Origin: an uncultured Sunxiuqinia sp.
GTDB lineage: Bacteria > Bacteroidota > Bacteroidia > Bacteroidales > Prolixibacteraceae
Reading direction: 5' to 3'
Length of the DNA stretch: 64,000 nt
Assembly (NCBI RefSeq): GCF_947495665.1
Contig: NZ_CANLZV010000002.1
Span: 372,001 to 436,000, forward strand
The notes under the pieces were generated by a model. That model was not told where the DNA came from, did not search any database, and was given only the letters and a program-made list of their open reading frames with translations. Shown in pieces: positions 8,549-16,333 of the stretch. A program made the position numbers and the translations under genes. Positions within the stretch are counted from its first letter, which is position 1. Every line of letters starts with the position of its first letter.

Positions 8549-9322
8549 TTAAAGTTTCTTCCCGATGTAGAATACGTAGCCATAAAAGGCTTTGTACTTT
8601 TGGTATAGTTTTTCTTCATGGCGTTGGTTGGCAATAAACGCTTCTGCAGTTTGATTCCCGGCATGTTTTTTCAGAAAGGCTTCCTGTGCTGCAATTTGTG
8701 GCTTGTAAAAATGATCAAGCCAACACGTTTCAGGCAATATAAAACTAGCCACTGGAACATAGCCCGCATTTTGCATTTGAGCTACCTTATGGGGAATGGT
8801 GTCAATCTGAGGGTAGGCATCCTGCCAAAACTGGTCGATTTCGGCAGGGCGCTCGTCTGTAAACCACGACACTTCGGAGACAGCAATAAAACCGCCTGGT
8901 TTCAGAAATTTGCGCCACTCCTTTAGTCCTTGTTCAAAGCCAATATTGTAGATTGCTCCTTCAGACCAAATCAGGTCCAGTTCTTCTTTCTGAAAAGTGA
9001 GCTTGTCCATTGAGCTAACAAGTCCTTTTACTCGATGCTGTAGGTTCAGCCTGCTAGCATTTTGATAGAACAAGTCAATAAACAGTGGAAACAAATCAAC
9101 GCCGGTAATTTGTCCGGGCGCGTGCTGCGCCAAAACCATGGTTTGTCCGCCAGTGCCGCAACCAATATCCGCAATACGCGATTCATCGGTTAGGTGATCG
9201 ACAAAACTCAGGGCTTTTAGCGTCACTCCCGGGCTGCCAGGGCCTTGTCGGTCGATACTGGAAAAATACTCGCAGATTAGATTGAAGTCGAAATCGTGAA
9301 TGGATGTATTATCGTTACTCAT
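8549..9322 (-). CDS. Class I SAM-dependent methyltransferase
   Basis: A 257-residue methyltransferase of unknown substrate. The SAM-binding glycine loop [11 protein letters not shown] is at about residues 51-61, followed by the acidic end of strand 2 (ITGVDLFP) and the post-motif [15 protein letters not shown]. The N-terminal stretch [20 protein letters not shown] and the ERPAEI segment are, from memory, characteristic of a Bacteroides-type family with solved structures but no known function. It is transcribed toward the helicase terminator. Confidence 0.88.
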   Translation of the reverse strand: MSNDNTSIHDFDFNLICEYFSSIDRQGPGSPGVTLKALSFVDHLTDESRIADIGCGTGGQTMVLAQHAPGQITGVDLFPLFIDLFYQNASRLNLQHRVKGLVSSMDKLTFQKEELDLIWSEGAIYNIGFEQGLKEWRKFLKPGGFIAVSEVSWFTDERPAEIDQFWQDAYPQIDTIPHKVAQMQNAGYVPVASFILPETCWLDHFYKPQIAAQEAFLKKHAGNQTAEAFIANQRHEEKLYQKYKAFYGYVFYIGKKL

Positions 9323-9622
9323 TGATGTTTGATTTTTAAAGGATTGAAACCATGCCCGATGAATTATCTGATTAGGGGGAAGGCCTCAAAATGTTATTAA
9401 CAAAATAGACATGAAAATACCTCCGACAAATTTATGCCTGAGTTTAGTTTTGGGATAACCTGAGACACTATATCAAAGGTTATTTACCAGACCTGATCCA
9501 TTTCAATTTTAAACATCAAACGTCTTTAGAATTGGTTAAAGGTAGAATTTTTTCCCGAAAACCTTGTTGGGTTAATATCAAGATCAGCTTAAATATAGGG
9601 AGTAATCATAAAATGAACCTTA
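9323..9622. other. Non-coding stretch
   Basis: About 300 bp with no credible gene. It contains an isolated plus-strand TAGTTTTG (9445-9452), and a weak ATAACC/GGTTAT inverted repeat 3 bp further on, but no -33 element and no downstream gene in that orientation. Confidence 0.45.
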
Positions 9623-10102
9623 TCAGCTAGTCATTTCAGCAACAAAATACCAAGCCATCATACCAGATACGATGAGCTTGAGCAGGGTTCCTGCAAGGAA
9701 GCCAAGGAATGATCCCAAGCCGGAGCGAAAAGCCTCGTGCGACTGTTTCCCACTGCTCAATTCGCCCAGTACGGCTCCCAGAAACGGCCCGATAATAATG
9801 CCAAAGGGAGGGAAAAATACCATGCCGACAACTAAGCCAATGATACTTCCCCAAACACCGCGTTTGCTTCCGCCAAACTTTTTAGTTCCCCATATCGGAA
9901 TAAAATAATCGAGCAGGTAAACCACGACAGTAATAACAGCCCAAAGAATTAAAAAACGGCTTGAAAAGTGGTATCGTCCGGTAATATGCAGCAGCAATAA
10001 ACCAATATAACTGAGTGGAGGACCGGGCAATACGGGAACAACGGCTCCCAAAATACCACTAATCAGAAACAGGATGCCCAAGACAATTAAAACGTAATCC
10101 AT
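9623..10102 (-). CDS. DUF456 family membrane protein
   Basis: A 159-residue inner-membrane protein of the DUF456 family. It has four to five hydrophobic segments; the conserved VPVLPGPPLSYIGLLLL motif lies at about residues 23-39, and the glycine-rich FPPFGIIIGPFLGAVLGEL lies mid-protein. Function is unknown. Its ATG overlaps the stop of the upstream CPBP protease gene as TAATG, so translation of the two is probably coupled and they may work together in the membrane. Confidence 0.9.
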   Translation of the reverse strand: MDYVLIVLGILFLISGILGAVVPVLPGPPLSYIGLLLLHITGRYHFSSRFLILWAVITVVVYLLDYFIPIWGTKKFGGSKRGVWGSIIGLVVGMVFFPPFGIIIGPFLGAVLGELSSGKQSHEAFRSGLGSFLGFLAGTLLKLIVSGMMAWYFVAEMTS

Positions 10103-10929
10103 TATGAAGAAAGCTGTTTGTTTGATTTATTTGAAAAGGTGGCCAGCAAGCCGATAAGAACCAGGCTGAACCCGGCGACCAGGTAGCTGATTGTTAATTG
10201 GTCTTCCTTTTCAAGCAAGAAGAAGGAAAACTGGGTCATTTCTTCCCAATATTCAATGGAAAGCAAAACCAGCAGATTATTGATGGAGTGCCCGATAATG
10301 CAGGCAAAGATATTTCGGGTAATGACCATAACCCAGCCCAGGAGCAGCCCAAGCAGGAAGGTGGCTGGAAATTGCCAGGGATTTAAATGAAACAAGGCGA
10401 AGAACAGGGCCGAAACAACAATCCCAACGATTTTAGGGTAGTTTCGCATAAAACCATGCATAATGACGCCACGAAAAATGAGTTCTTCAACAATGGGGGC
10501 AACAACAGCCACTTTAAGCAAGGCTCCCCAAAAACCGAAGTCATTTTCAAAAATCCGTGCGAAAAGCTCCCAAAACCAAGGCGGAGCCGGAAACACACGC
10601 TCGACTTCCCGGTTGATTTCTCCAAGAAACACATGAGCCGCTGCAAGAAATGTCAGGATTGGAATAAAGATAAGCAGGTTGAATCGTTTAGCCGGAAACA
10701 GCCTGCTGATTTTAGTTTGGGCTTTTCGGTAAGCAAAATACAGTATGAACAATATGGATCCGAGTGAAAGAACAATTTTTTTGATGGGGTGCGATAAATA
10801 CTCGGTGCCATGATAATAGTCCCAAATGGCCAACGGAAAATCAACAACCGTTTGAATAAAGATGTAAAGGATAACCAAATGAGCGGCTCCTAAAATCGTT
10901 GGATAATGGCGTATTTGAGTTGAATTCAT
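10102..10929 (-). CDS. CPBP family intramembrane glutamic endopeptidase
   Basis: A 275-residue polytopic membrane protease of the CAAX-processing/bacteriocin-processing (Rce1-like) family. The active-site motifs are present: EELIFRG with the Glu pair at 148-149 and Arg153, FFALFHLNPW with His181, and CIIGHSINN with His214. In bacteria these enzymes act in membrane protein maturation or bacteriocin immunity; no substrate can be named here. It is the first gene of a two-gene minus-strand operon with DUF456 (1-bp TAATG overlap). Confidence 0.92.
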   Translation of the reverse strand: MNSTQIRHYPTILGAAHLVILYIFIQTVVDFPLAIWDYYHGTEYLSHPIKKIVLSLGSILFILYFAYRKAQTKISRLFPAKRFNLLIFIPILTFLAAAHVFLGEINREVERVFPAPPWFWELFARIFENDFGFWGALLKVAVVAPIVEELIFRGVIMHGFMRNYPKIVGIVVSALFFALFHLNPWQFPATFLLGLLLGWVMVITRNIFACIIGHSINNLLVLLSIEYWEEMTQFSFFLLEKEDQLTISYLVAGFSLVLIGLLATFSNKSNKQLSS

Positions 10930-11111
10930 AGGTCAAATAAAACTTGCTCTAAAATAGCGGACTTTTCGATAAAAAGAAACAGGGCTGACGATTATTAGCA
11001 ATCCCCGTCTGACTTCCTTCAACAGGATGTCGTCATAAATGTTTTTATAGTTAGGTAAAAGTATCTCTTCCATTTTGGTAATAAGGGCTTTCCTTAACTT
11101 CGGGAAAAGAC

Positions 11112-11119
11112 TATCTTTG
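11112..11119 (+). promoter_or_regulatory. Distal -7 element upstream of the rpmB operon
   Basis: TATCTTTG is an exact consensus match. The only plus-strand gene it can serve is rpmB, about 190 bp downstream, or a small RNA in between. Confidence 0.45.
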
Positions 11120-11237
11120 CTGGGCAATTGATTCTAGAAAAGTTGTCATTTAAGAGCCTGTTGACACAGAGGAAGAAAAACTTTTTGATTTTTAAACCAT
11201 TAGTTGTTGAAAAAACCAAGAAAAAAAACCGAAACAA

Positions 11238-11269
11238 TTTGATTTTTACAAGAAAAAACGCTTATTTTG
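11238..11269 (+). promoter_or_regulatory. Proximal rpmB promoter
   Basis: A TTTG -33 element (11238-11241) is separated by 21 bp from TATTTTG (11263-11269), which is one base shorter than the TAnnTTTG consensus. It gives a leader of about 40 nt for rpmB. Confidence 0.45.
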
Positions 11270-11313
11270 CGAACTGTTTGAAAAATGTGTGATTCTGAAT
11301 AAAAAATAAGACA

Positions 11314-11556
11314 ATGTCAAAAGTTTGTCAAGTTACCGGAAAAAAAATGATGGTGGGAAACAATGTTTCACACTCAAAAAGAAGAACAAAACGTCGGTTT
11401 TTCCCGAATTTGTTCAAGAAGAAATTCTATCTTCCAGAGGAAGATCGTTGGATTTCGTTAACTGTTTCTGCAGCAGGTATCCGTACTATTAACAAAAAAG
11501 GATTAACTGCCGCATTAAAAGAAGCTAAAGAAAAAGGATTCGTAACGAATATTTAA
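11314..11556 (+). CDS. rpmB: 50S ribosomal protein L28
   Basis: An 80-residue large-subunit ribosomal protein bL28. The N-terminus [20 protein letters not shown] and the following basic [12 protein letters not shown] are diagnostic, and the C-terminal [15 protein letters not shown] is the usual family end. It is first gene of the rpmB-rpmG-bL38 operon (11 bp to the next gene), an order I recall as conserved across Bacteroidota. Confidence 0.97.
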   Translation: MSKVCQVTGKKMMVGNNVSHSKRRTKRRFFPNLFKKKFYLPEEDRWISLTVSAAGIRTINKKGLTAALKEAKEKGFVTNI

Positions 11557-11567
11557 AAGCGTAAACA

Positions 11568-11750
11568 ATGGCTAAAAAAGGAAATAGAGTCCAGGTTATT
11601 TTGGAATGCACCGAGCACAAAGAAAGTGGTGTGCCCGGAACATCAAGGTACATTTCAACGAAAAACAGGAAAAATACGCCTGATCGTTTGGAGTTGAAAA
11701 AGTACAACCCAATTTTGAAAAAAGTAACTGTTCACCGCGAAATTAAATAA
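11568..11750 (+). CDS. rpmG: 50S ribosomal protein L33
   Basis: A 60-residue bL33. The family core [35 protein letters not shown] and [11 protein letters not shown] are all present. Only one cysteine remains, so this is the zinc-independent (C-minus) form, not the four-Cys form. It is the middle gene of the trio, 8 bp ahead of the bL38 gene. Confidence 0.97.
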   Translation: MAKKGNRVQVILECTEHKESGVPGTSRYISTKNRKNTPDRLELKKYNPILKKVTVHREIK

Positions 11751-11758
11751 ATTGAGAT

Positions 11759-11911
11759 ATGGCTAAGAAAGCAGTTGCATCATTGCAAAAAGGTGCCGGT
11801 AAAGGTTTTGCCAAAGTAATTAAAATGGTAAAATCAGAAAAAACCGGAGCATACACATTTCAGGAAGAAATCGTTCCTAATGAAATGGTTAAAGACTTCT
11901 TTAAAAAATAA
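11759..11911 (+). CDS. DUF4295 protein, ribosomal protein bL38
   Basis: A 50-residue basic protein reading MAKKAVASLQKGAGKGF at the N-terminus and ending MVKDFFKK; it is too short for most gene callers. It lies 8 bp after rpmG and before a terminator, the usual position of the DUF4295 family in Bacteroidota. From memory, the Flavobacterium ribosome structure identified this family as a phylum-specific 50S protein named bL38. The family and position are clear; the bL38 identity rests on that recollection. Confidence 0.9.
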   Translation: MAKKAVASLQKGAGKGFAKVIKMVKSEKTGAYTFQEEIVPNEMVKDFFKK

Positions 11912-11933
11912 AGATATTAGTTTGACTTAACGG

Positions 11934-11965
11934 AAAAGCTTCCATCATTTGATGGGAGCTTTTTT
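11934..11965 (+). terminator. Terminator of the rpmB operon
   Basis: AAAAGCTTCCATC pairs with GATGGGAGCTTTT (one G-U pair), loop ATTT, followed by TTG after a run of six T. Confidence 0.88.
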
Positions 11966-12009
11966 GTTTGTATACCTTTGGCTTGTTTTGTGATTAGGGC
12001 CTGTAAGTA

Positions 12010-12780
12010 TTACTTGAGCGACTTTTCCGGAAGGAATTTCCAGTAGCGTTGGGGCATGTGTTGACGTTGCAGCTTAGGGTTCTTTCGTTCCTTGATGTTG
12101 ATGCTGTCAAAATAGTTTTTCCAGAGTCTTTGATAATTGACTTCATTTTCCTGCAAGAGATTGGCATCTACTTTCCCATCCCATGCCGAAAAATTCTGTT
12201 CTGAAAGAACGATTTCCTGTGTTGTTTTCAAATCGTAATAGAAGCCATAATTTCGCTTGATGTCATAAATGATCCACTGCTGATCGGCAAAACGATTTTT
12301 AAAATGGTGAAGAACAAAAGGCAATACATCGAAAGCAGGCTCAACGGGGGCGAAGTAGATGCCATCTTTGGTTTCCTGAAATCTTACAAATTCAAGTAGC
12401 CGGGCTGTTTCCTGCAGTACCTGGCGTTCAATTTTTTTGAGTTGAAGTACATCGGCATCTCCGTAATCGGTTTCAATGCTAAAATTGTTGTCAAACAAAC
12501 GACAAATGAAACGGTAAAGCATCATCTCAATGCCGGGTTGTTCTGATAGAAAAGTTCGGTAGGGCAAATCTTTATTGCGCCGATGGAGTTTTTTCTGCAG
12601 GCCTTTCCAAACCCTTTCTGCCTGTTTTTCATCGGTTGAAATGAATTGTTTTTCGGCAAACAGGATTTCTTGAAAAGCCGCTTCCCTGCAGATGTTTGCA
12701 GGGCTTAGGTCTTGCTGGTAACATTGAAAAATTACACTTAAGAAGCCTTCAAAACTTCCATCGTAAACCAAGTAAGTCAT
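12010..12780 (-). CDS. TIGR03915-type (DUF4130) putative DNA repair protein
   Basis: A 256-residue protein of the TIGR03915/DUF4130 family. It starts with the typical MTYLVYDGSFEGFLSVIF, continues with ERQVLQETARLLEFVRF and KDGIYFAPVEPAFDVLPFVLHHFKNRF, and ends in the RYWKFLPEK motif. The family is known mainly by its pairing with the radical-SAM protein TIGR03916 and, in other bacteria, by fusion to a uracil-DNA-glycosylase-like domain; its biochemistry is undescribed to my knowledge. It follows the radical-SAM gene by 4 bp in the same operon, so the two probably act on the same DNA lesion or modification. Confidence 0.9.
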   Translation of the reverse strand: MTYLVYDGSFEGFLSVIFQCYQQDLSPANICREAAFQEILFAEKQFISTDEKQAERVWKGLQKKLHRRNKDLPYRTFLSEQPGIEMMLYRFICRLFDNNFSIETDYGDADVLQLKKIERQVLQETARLLEFVRFQETKDGIYFAPVEPAFDVLPFVLHHFKNRFADQQWIIYDIKRNYGFYYDLKTTQEIVLSEQNFSAWDGKVDANLLQENEVNYQRLWKNYFDSINIKERKNPKLQRQHMPQRYWKFLPEKSLK

Positions 12781-12784
12781 AGCA

Positions 12785-14092
12785 TCAGTTTCTAAAATGA
12801 AGTTGTTTGGGAGTCTTGCTCATTCCCGTTTGAGGAGGAAATAGCATGAGCTGGGTGTCGCCAGCCTTTCTGCGTTTCATTAGGCTTTCAGCAATAATGT
12901 GGCTTTTTAGCTGCGCCGGATCCCAATCAGTCATTCGAGCAGGTAATTCGTTGCAGGTAATAAAGTACTGCGCACGCTTTAATACAACGCCTATTTTTTT
13001 GAGGTGGTAGCTCGTTAAGTGACGAAAGCGGCGGGCATCTACAATCATTCTGGCAGATTGCACACCTATGCCGGGGACCCGCAGGATCATGTGATAGTCG
13101 GCCTTATTGATATCAACCGGAAACAGGTGCAGGTTGCGGATGGCATAAGCCAGTTTGGGATCAACGTCCAAGTCGAGAAAGGGTTGTTCGGGACTCAATA
13201 TCTCATCAGCAGAGAATTCATAAAAACGCATCAGCCAATCGCTTTGGTAAAGCCGGTTTTCCCGAACAAGTGGGGGAGTCTGAATGGCCGGCAACCGTTG
13301 GTCGTATTCATTGACGGGCAGGTAGCCCGAGTAGTACACGCGTTTCAGCTTTTGACGTTGATAAAGGTTGGAGGACAATTGCAGGATTTGCCGGTCGCTT
13401 TCGGGGCTGGCACCAACAATGAGCTGAGTGCTTTGGCCGGCTGGTGAAAATTTCGGTATATGCCTGAATTTTCGGCGTTCATCTTTGTATTGTTGAATTC
13501 CCTGATGAATCTGGTCCATTGGTTGCAAGACGCTTTGAAAATCTTTTTCCGGAGCCAGCTTCTTTAGTTGCTGTTCAGTTGGAATTTCAATGTTCACACT
13601 TAGCCGATCAGCATAGTGTCCGGCAGCCTGTATCAGCTCTTGACTGGCACCCGGAATGGCTTTCATATGAATGTATCCGTTGTAGCGCTCTTCCAAACGT
13701 AATTTTTTAGCTACCAGCATCAGGCGTTCCATCGTATAATCCGGATTCTTAATTACCCCGGAACTCAGAAAAAGCCCTTCAATGTAATTTCTTCGGTAAA
13801 AGCCGATGGTCAAATCAACAACTTCCTGCACGGTAAACGTGGCACGCGGACGATCGTTGGTGCGTCGGTTAATGCAATAGGCGCAATCGTAAATGCAATG
13901 ATTCGTCATCAGAATCTTAAGCAAGCTAATGCACCGCCCATCGTCGGTAAAGCTGTGGCAAATGCCAGCCGCTACCGAATTTCCAACTCCTCCTGGCGTA
14001 TTTCTTCTGCTGCTTCCACTCGAAGAGCAGGAAACATCATATTTAGCAGCATCTGCTAATATTTTTAGTTTTTCCTGAACTTTTTGAGTCAT
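12785..14092 (-). CDS. TIGR03916-type radical-SAM DNA repair/modification protein
   Basis: A 435-residue radical-SAM enzyme. The [4Fe-4S]-binding motif NHCIYDCAYC gives Cys66, Cys70 and Cys73. The barrel continues with EGLFLSSGV and the IPTEQQL/KFSPAGQSTQLIVGA segments. At about residues 335-350, RVPGIGVQSARMIVDARR is a helix-hairpin-helix motif, a sign of DNA binding. An N-terminal Ser/Cys-rich stretch (residues 20-35) and further cysteines at 45 and 54 are seen. Its partner TIGR03915 lies 4 bp downstream and a LexA-like regulator is divergent. A role in repairing or marking damaged DNA is inference; the reaction is unknown. Confidence 0.92.
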   Translation of the reverse strand: MTQKVQEKLKILADAAKYDVSCSSSGSSRRNTPGGVGNSVAAGICHSFTDDGRCISLLKILMTNHCIYDCAYCINRRTNDRPRATFTVQEVVDLTIGFYRRNYIEGLFLSSGVIKNPDYTMERLMLVAKKLRLEERYNGYIHMKAIPGASQELIQAAGHYADRLSVNIEIPTEQQLKKLAPEKDFQSVLQPMDQIHQGIQQYKDERRKFRHIPKFSPAGQSTQLIVGASPESDRQILQLSSNLYQRQKLKRVYYSGYLPVNEYDQRLPAIQTPPLVRENRLYQSDWLMRFYEFSADEILSPEQPFLDLDVDPKLAYAIRNLHLFPVDINKADYHMILRVPGIGVQSARMIVDARRFRHLTSYHLKKIGVVLKRAQYFITCNELPARMTDWDPAQLKSHIIAESLMKRRKAGDTQLMLFPPQTGMSKTPKQLHFRN

Positions 14093-14136
14093 CTTGCCTT
14101 ATCTTTACCCGTTAATTCAAGGATTCTGGCTCCTTA

Positions 14137-14148
14137 TTGTTATAACAA
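14137..14148. promoter_or_regulatory. Perfect 12-bp palindrome TTGTTATAACAA
   Basis: It lies in the radical-SAM/S24 intergenic region, next to the main operator and overlapping the minus-strand -7 box. It may be a second operator site. Confidence 0.4.
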
Positions 14149-14153
14149 AAATA
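14146..14153 (-). promoter_or_regulatory. -7 element of the radical-SAM operon
   Basis: Read on the minus strand it is TATTTTTG, matching TAnnTTTG. The leader would be about 45 nt to the ATG at 14092. The palindromic operator covers its upstream side. Confidence 0.55.
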
Positions 14154-14177
14154 CTAATAATATTAGTACGTGCTAAT
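14152..14177. promoter_or_regulatory. Compound palindromic operator shared by both divergent promoters
   Basis: TACTAAT-AAT-ATTAGTA (14152-14168) is a perfect 17-bp palindrome. Its right half-site also forms ATTAGTAC/GTGCTAAT (14162-14177, one mismatch), giving three spaced half-sites. It touches the -7 box of the radical-SAM operon on one side and occupies the -33 region of the S24 regulator gene on the other. This is the arrangement expected for an autoregulated repressor controlling both units. Confidence 0.7.
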
Positions 14178-14185
14178 ATTTTTGG

Positions 14186-14193
14186 TAATTTTG
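14186..14193 (+). promoter_or_regulatory. -7 element of the S24 regulator gene
   Basis: TAATTTTG matches TAnnTTTG. Transcription from about 14200 gives a leader of about 33 nt to the GTG start at 14233. Confidence 0.55.
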
Positions 14194-14232
14194 TTAGGAA
14201 AGATATGATGGATTTTATAAAAAATTGAAGGT

Positions 14233-14991
14233 GTGAATTTCTTAGCTCAGAATATTAAATACTTACGCAGGAAAAAGAAGTGGACGCAACAGCAACTTGC
14301 GGACGAACTGGAGGTAAAACGTGCCTTAATCGGTTCTTATGAAGAGGGGAGAGCAACGCCCAAGATCCCGGTGCTCCAGCGTTTGGCGGCTTTGTCTGAA
14401 TCAACCATTGATCGCCTGCTTGATACGCCCTTGGAGGCAGAGCGGGCCCTAAGCAAGGCCATGCCACGGATATTGCCCATTGTGGTGGATCAGGATAATG
14501 AAGAACTTATACCAATTGTTCCGGCTAAGGCGTCGGCTGGTTACCTGAGCGGTTTTGCCGATCCGGAATATGTGGGAGCATTGCCCCGTTTTTATATGCC
14601 TATTCCCGAATTGTCGCGAACTGCTACTTATCGGGTTTTTCAGGTTCGAGGGGATAGTATGTTACCCGTAACACCCGAATCTTATCTTTTTTGCGAGTAT
14701 GTTTCGGATATCAATGACCTGCGCGAAGGGCAACCGTATGTTTTAATCACCAGGGAAGAGGGACTGGTTTACAAACGAGTATATTTCAAAACTGGAGATC
14801 AGCTGTTGCTGAAGTCGGATAATCCGGCCTATGAGCCTTATTCGCTTGATATGGAGCAGGTGCTGGAGCTCTGGAAAGCGAGAGGTGTTTTGAGCTTTGA
14901 GCTGCCGAAACCCGAAAATATTGAAGCCGCACACATTTCATCTGTCTTGAATGAGGTGAAAGAGGAAATTAAAAGACTTCGAAAGTCATAG
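14233..14991 (+). CDS. XRE-S24 (LexA-like) transcriptional repressor
   Basis: A 252-residue regulator that starts with GTG. Residues 5-60 form a Cro/CI-type helix-turn-helix (LRRKKKWTQQQLADELEVKRALIGSYEEG split over two helices). Residues 90-220 form a LexA/UmuD-like S24 domain with all self-cleavage elements: the scissile Ala102-Gly103 in KASAGYLSG, nucleophile Ser142 in VRGDSMLP and general base Lys181 in LVYKRV. The spacing (39 and 39 residues) is close to that of E. coli LexA. RecA-stimulated autocleavage is inferred, not shown. It is divergent from the radical-SAM pair across a shared palindromic operator, so it probably represses that pair and itself. Confidence 0.93.
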   Translation: MNFLAQNIKYLRRKKKWTQQQLADELEVKRALIGSYEEGRATPKIPVLQRLAALSESTIDRLLDTPLEAERALSKAMPRILPIVVDQDNEELIPIVPAKASAGYLSGFADPEYVGALPRFYMPIPELSRTATYRVFQVRGDSMLPVTPESYLFCEYVSDINDLREGQPYVLITREEGLVYKRVYFKTGDQLLLKSDNPAYEPYSLDMEQVLELWKARGVLSFELPKPENIEAAHISSVLNEVKEEIKRLRKS

Positions 14992-15086
14992 TATAGCCTT
15001 CGTGTTAAGTCTTTCACATCCTCGCTGATTTAATTAAATTATATCATTCAAATTTCGTAAATTGCGCCACTCAAATTCAGAAAGCT

Positions 15087-16037
15087 ATGGGTCTATTTGG
15101 ATCATTTACAAAATCAAAAAAGGAAAGCCTTGATCAGGGGCTTTCAAAAACAAAAGAAAGCGTATTCAAAAAGCTGGGACGTGCCATCATTGGTAAGTCA
15201 AAGGTGGATGATGAAGTGCTTGATAATCTGGAAGAAGTGTTGATTTCTTCAGACGTTGGTGTGGACACGACACTGAAGATTATTGAACGCATTGAAGCCC
15301 GGGTTTCAAAAGATAAGTATTTTGGTGTTGATGAGCTCAATCAGTTACTGAAAGAAGAGATTGAAAAACTTCTTGACGAGAATAATACCAACGAAGAAGC
15401 CGATTTTGAACTTCCTGCAAGTAATGATCCTTATGTGATTATGGTAGTGGGAGTCAATGGTGTTGGAAAAACAACAACTATTGGCAAATTGGCCTATAAT
15501 TTCAAAAAGGCCGGGAAAAAAGTGGTGCTTGGAGCAGCCGATACCTTTCGTGCGGCGGCTATCGATCAATTGCAGATTTGGGCTGAACGCGTGGATGTAC
15601 CTTTGGTAAAGCAAAGCATGGGGTCTGATCCGGCATCGGTTGCTTATGATACGTTGGCATCGGCAAAGGCCAATGGGGCTGACGTGGTTATTATTGACAC
15701 AGCAGGCCGCTTGCACAATAAGATAAACCTGATGAATGAGCTGACAAAAATTAAAAATGTGATGCGTAAAATCGTTCCTGATTCGCCACATGAAGTACTG
15801 CTTATTCTGGATGGCTCAACCGGCCAAAATGCCTTTGAGCAAGCCAAACAATTCACTAAAGCCACCGAGGTAAGCGCATTGGCTCTGACCAAGCTGGATG
15901 GAACAGCCAAAGGAGGCGTGGTGATTGGAATTTCTGACCAGTTTAAAATTCCGGTGAAGTACATCGGTATTGGGGAGAAAGTGGAAGATTTACAGCTTTT
16001 CCGAAGAAAAGCTTTTGTGGAGTCACTATTCTCTTAA
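15087..16037 (+). CDS. ftsY: Signal recognition particle receptor FtsY
   Basis: The SRP-receptor GTPase for co-translational membrane targeting. This 316-residue version has only the NG domain, without the acidic A domain of E. coli. The helical N domain spans about residues 1-105. The G domain shows P-loop GVNGVGKTT (122-130), the AADTFRAAA loop, DTAGR (about 206-210) and TKLDGTAKGG. A TAAATTGC near 15055 resembles a -7 box. It is followed by a terminator and then the structured region before rimO. Confidence 0.97.
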   Translation: MGLFGSFTKSKKESLDQGLSKTKESVFKKLGRAIIGKSKVDDEVLDNLEEVLISSDVGVDTTLKIIERIEARVSKDKYFGVDELNQLLKEEIEKLLDENNTNEEADFELPASNDPYVIMVVGVNGVGKTTTIGKLAYNFKKAGKKVVLGAADTFRAAAIDQLQIWAERVDVPLVKQSMGSDPASVAYDTLASAKANGADVVIIDTAGRLHNKINLMNELTKIKNVMRKIVPDSPHEVLLILDGSTGQNAFEQAKQFTKATEVSALALTKLDGTAKGGVVIGISDQFKIPVKYIGIGEKVEDLQLFRRKAFVESLFS

Positions 16038-16060
16038 AACACACTTCCCGAAGCAATGAA

Positions 16061-16093
16061 AGCTATCCCGAACTGGTTTCGGGAGCTGTTTTT
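16061..16093 (+). terminator. ftsY terminator
   Basis: AGCTATCCCGAA pairs with TTCGGGAGCT (one bulged base pair region) and is followed by GTTTTT. It lies 24 bp after the ftsY stop. Confidence 0.75.
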
Positions 16094-16121
16094 CCGGACA
16101 GAGAGCTAGGTCATATCCATC

Positions 16122-16168
16122 TTCAAAGTAAAATAAAAACCACTTCAGACTTTGTTTGTTGTAGTGGT
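16122..16168 (-). terminator. Minus-strand terminator-like hairpin
   Basis: ACCACT (16139-16144) pairs with AGTGGT (16163-16168). On the minus strand the stem is followed by TTTTTATTTT. There is no minus-strand protein gene here, so it may end a minus-strand RNA covering the structured element at 16178-16333. Confidence 0.45.
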
Positions 16169-16177
16169 CGAAGATTC

Positions 16178-16333
16178 TAACTTATAACCCTAAACACCTA
16201 CGGAACGAATGCTGCGCTTAAGCGCACTTCAACGAGAGACTCTTTTGAGCTTCCGAATAATTTGTGGCAACGAATTTAAAGTTGCCAGGCACAGAAGAGC
16301 ATGCTTAAAACTCGTAGCGTATATTATAAGTTA
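16178..16333. ncRNA. Candidate structured RNA between ftsY and rimO
   Basis: A nested set of complementary segments forms a closed fold of about 156 nt. TAACTTATAA (16178-16187) pairs with TTATAAGTTA (16324-16333), 10 bp; CTACG (16198-16202) with CGTAG (16313-16317); ATGCT (16209-16213) with AGCAT (16298-16302). Inside are the hairpin GCGC-TTAA-GCGC (16214-16225), CTTC (16227-16230) with GAAG (16294-16297), and TGGCAAC (16265-16271) with GTTGCCA (16281-16287). Strand is undecided: a U-tract terminator exists on the minus side, while on the plus side it would be a leader of rimO. I do not recognise the family; a 6S-like RNA is one possibility but the branched core does not fit well. Confidence 0.45.

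Larger units (their letters stand above)
10930..11313. other. Intergenic region with promoters for the rpmB operon
   Basis: No gene is supported. A 64-codon minus-strand frame (10933-11127) has no recognisable features. A perfect plus-strand -7 box lies at 11112-11119 and a second, imperfect promoter nearer the operon (-33 TTTG at 11238-11241, -7 TATTTTG at 11263-11269), so rpmB may have both a long and a short leader. Confidence 0.5.

Noticed and set aside
9445-9452. Plus-strand TAGTTTTG in the methyltransferase/DUF456 gap as a promoter
   Set aside because: No -33 element and no plus-strand gene or structured RNA follows; the flanking genes are both on the minus strand.
10933-11127. 64-codon minus-strand open frame
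   Set aside because: No recognisable motif, no promoter, and it overlaps the distal promoter region of rpmB; treated as chance.
16213-16226. TGCGCTTAAGCGCA as a repressor operator
   Set aside because: It is explained better as the small hairpin GCGC-TTAA-GCGC within the larger RNA-like fold, and it is over 130 bp from the rimO start.
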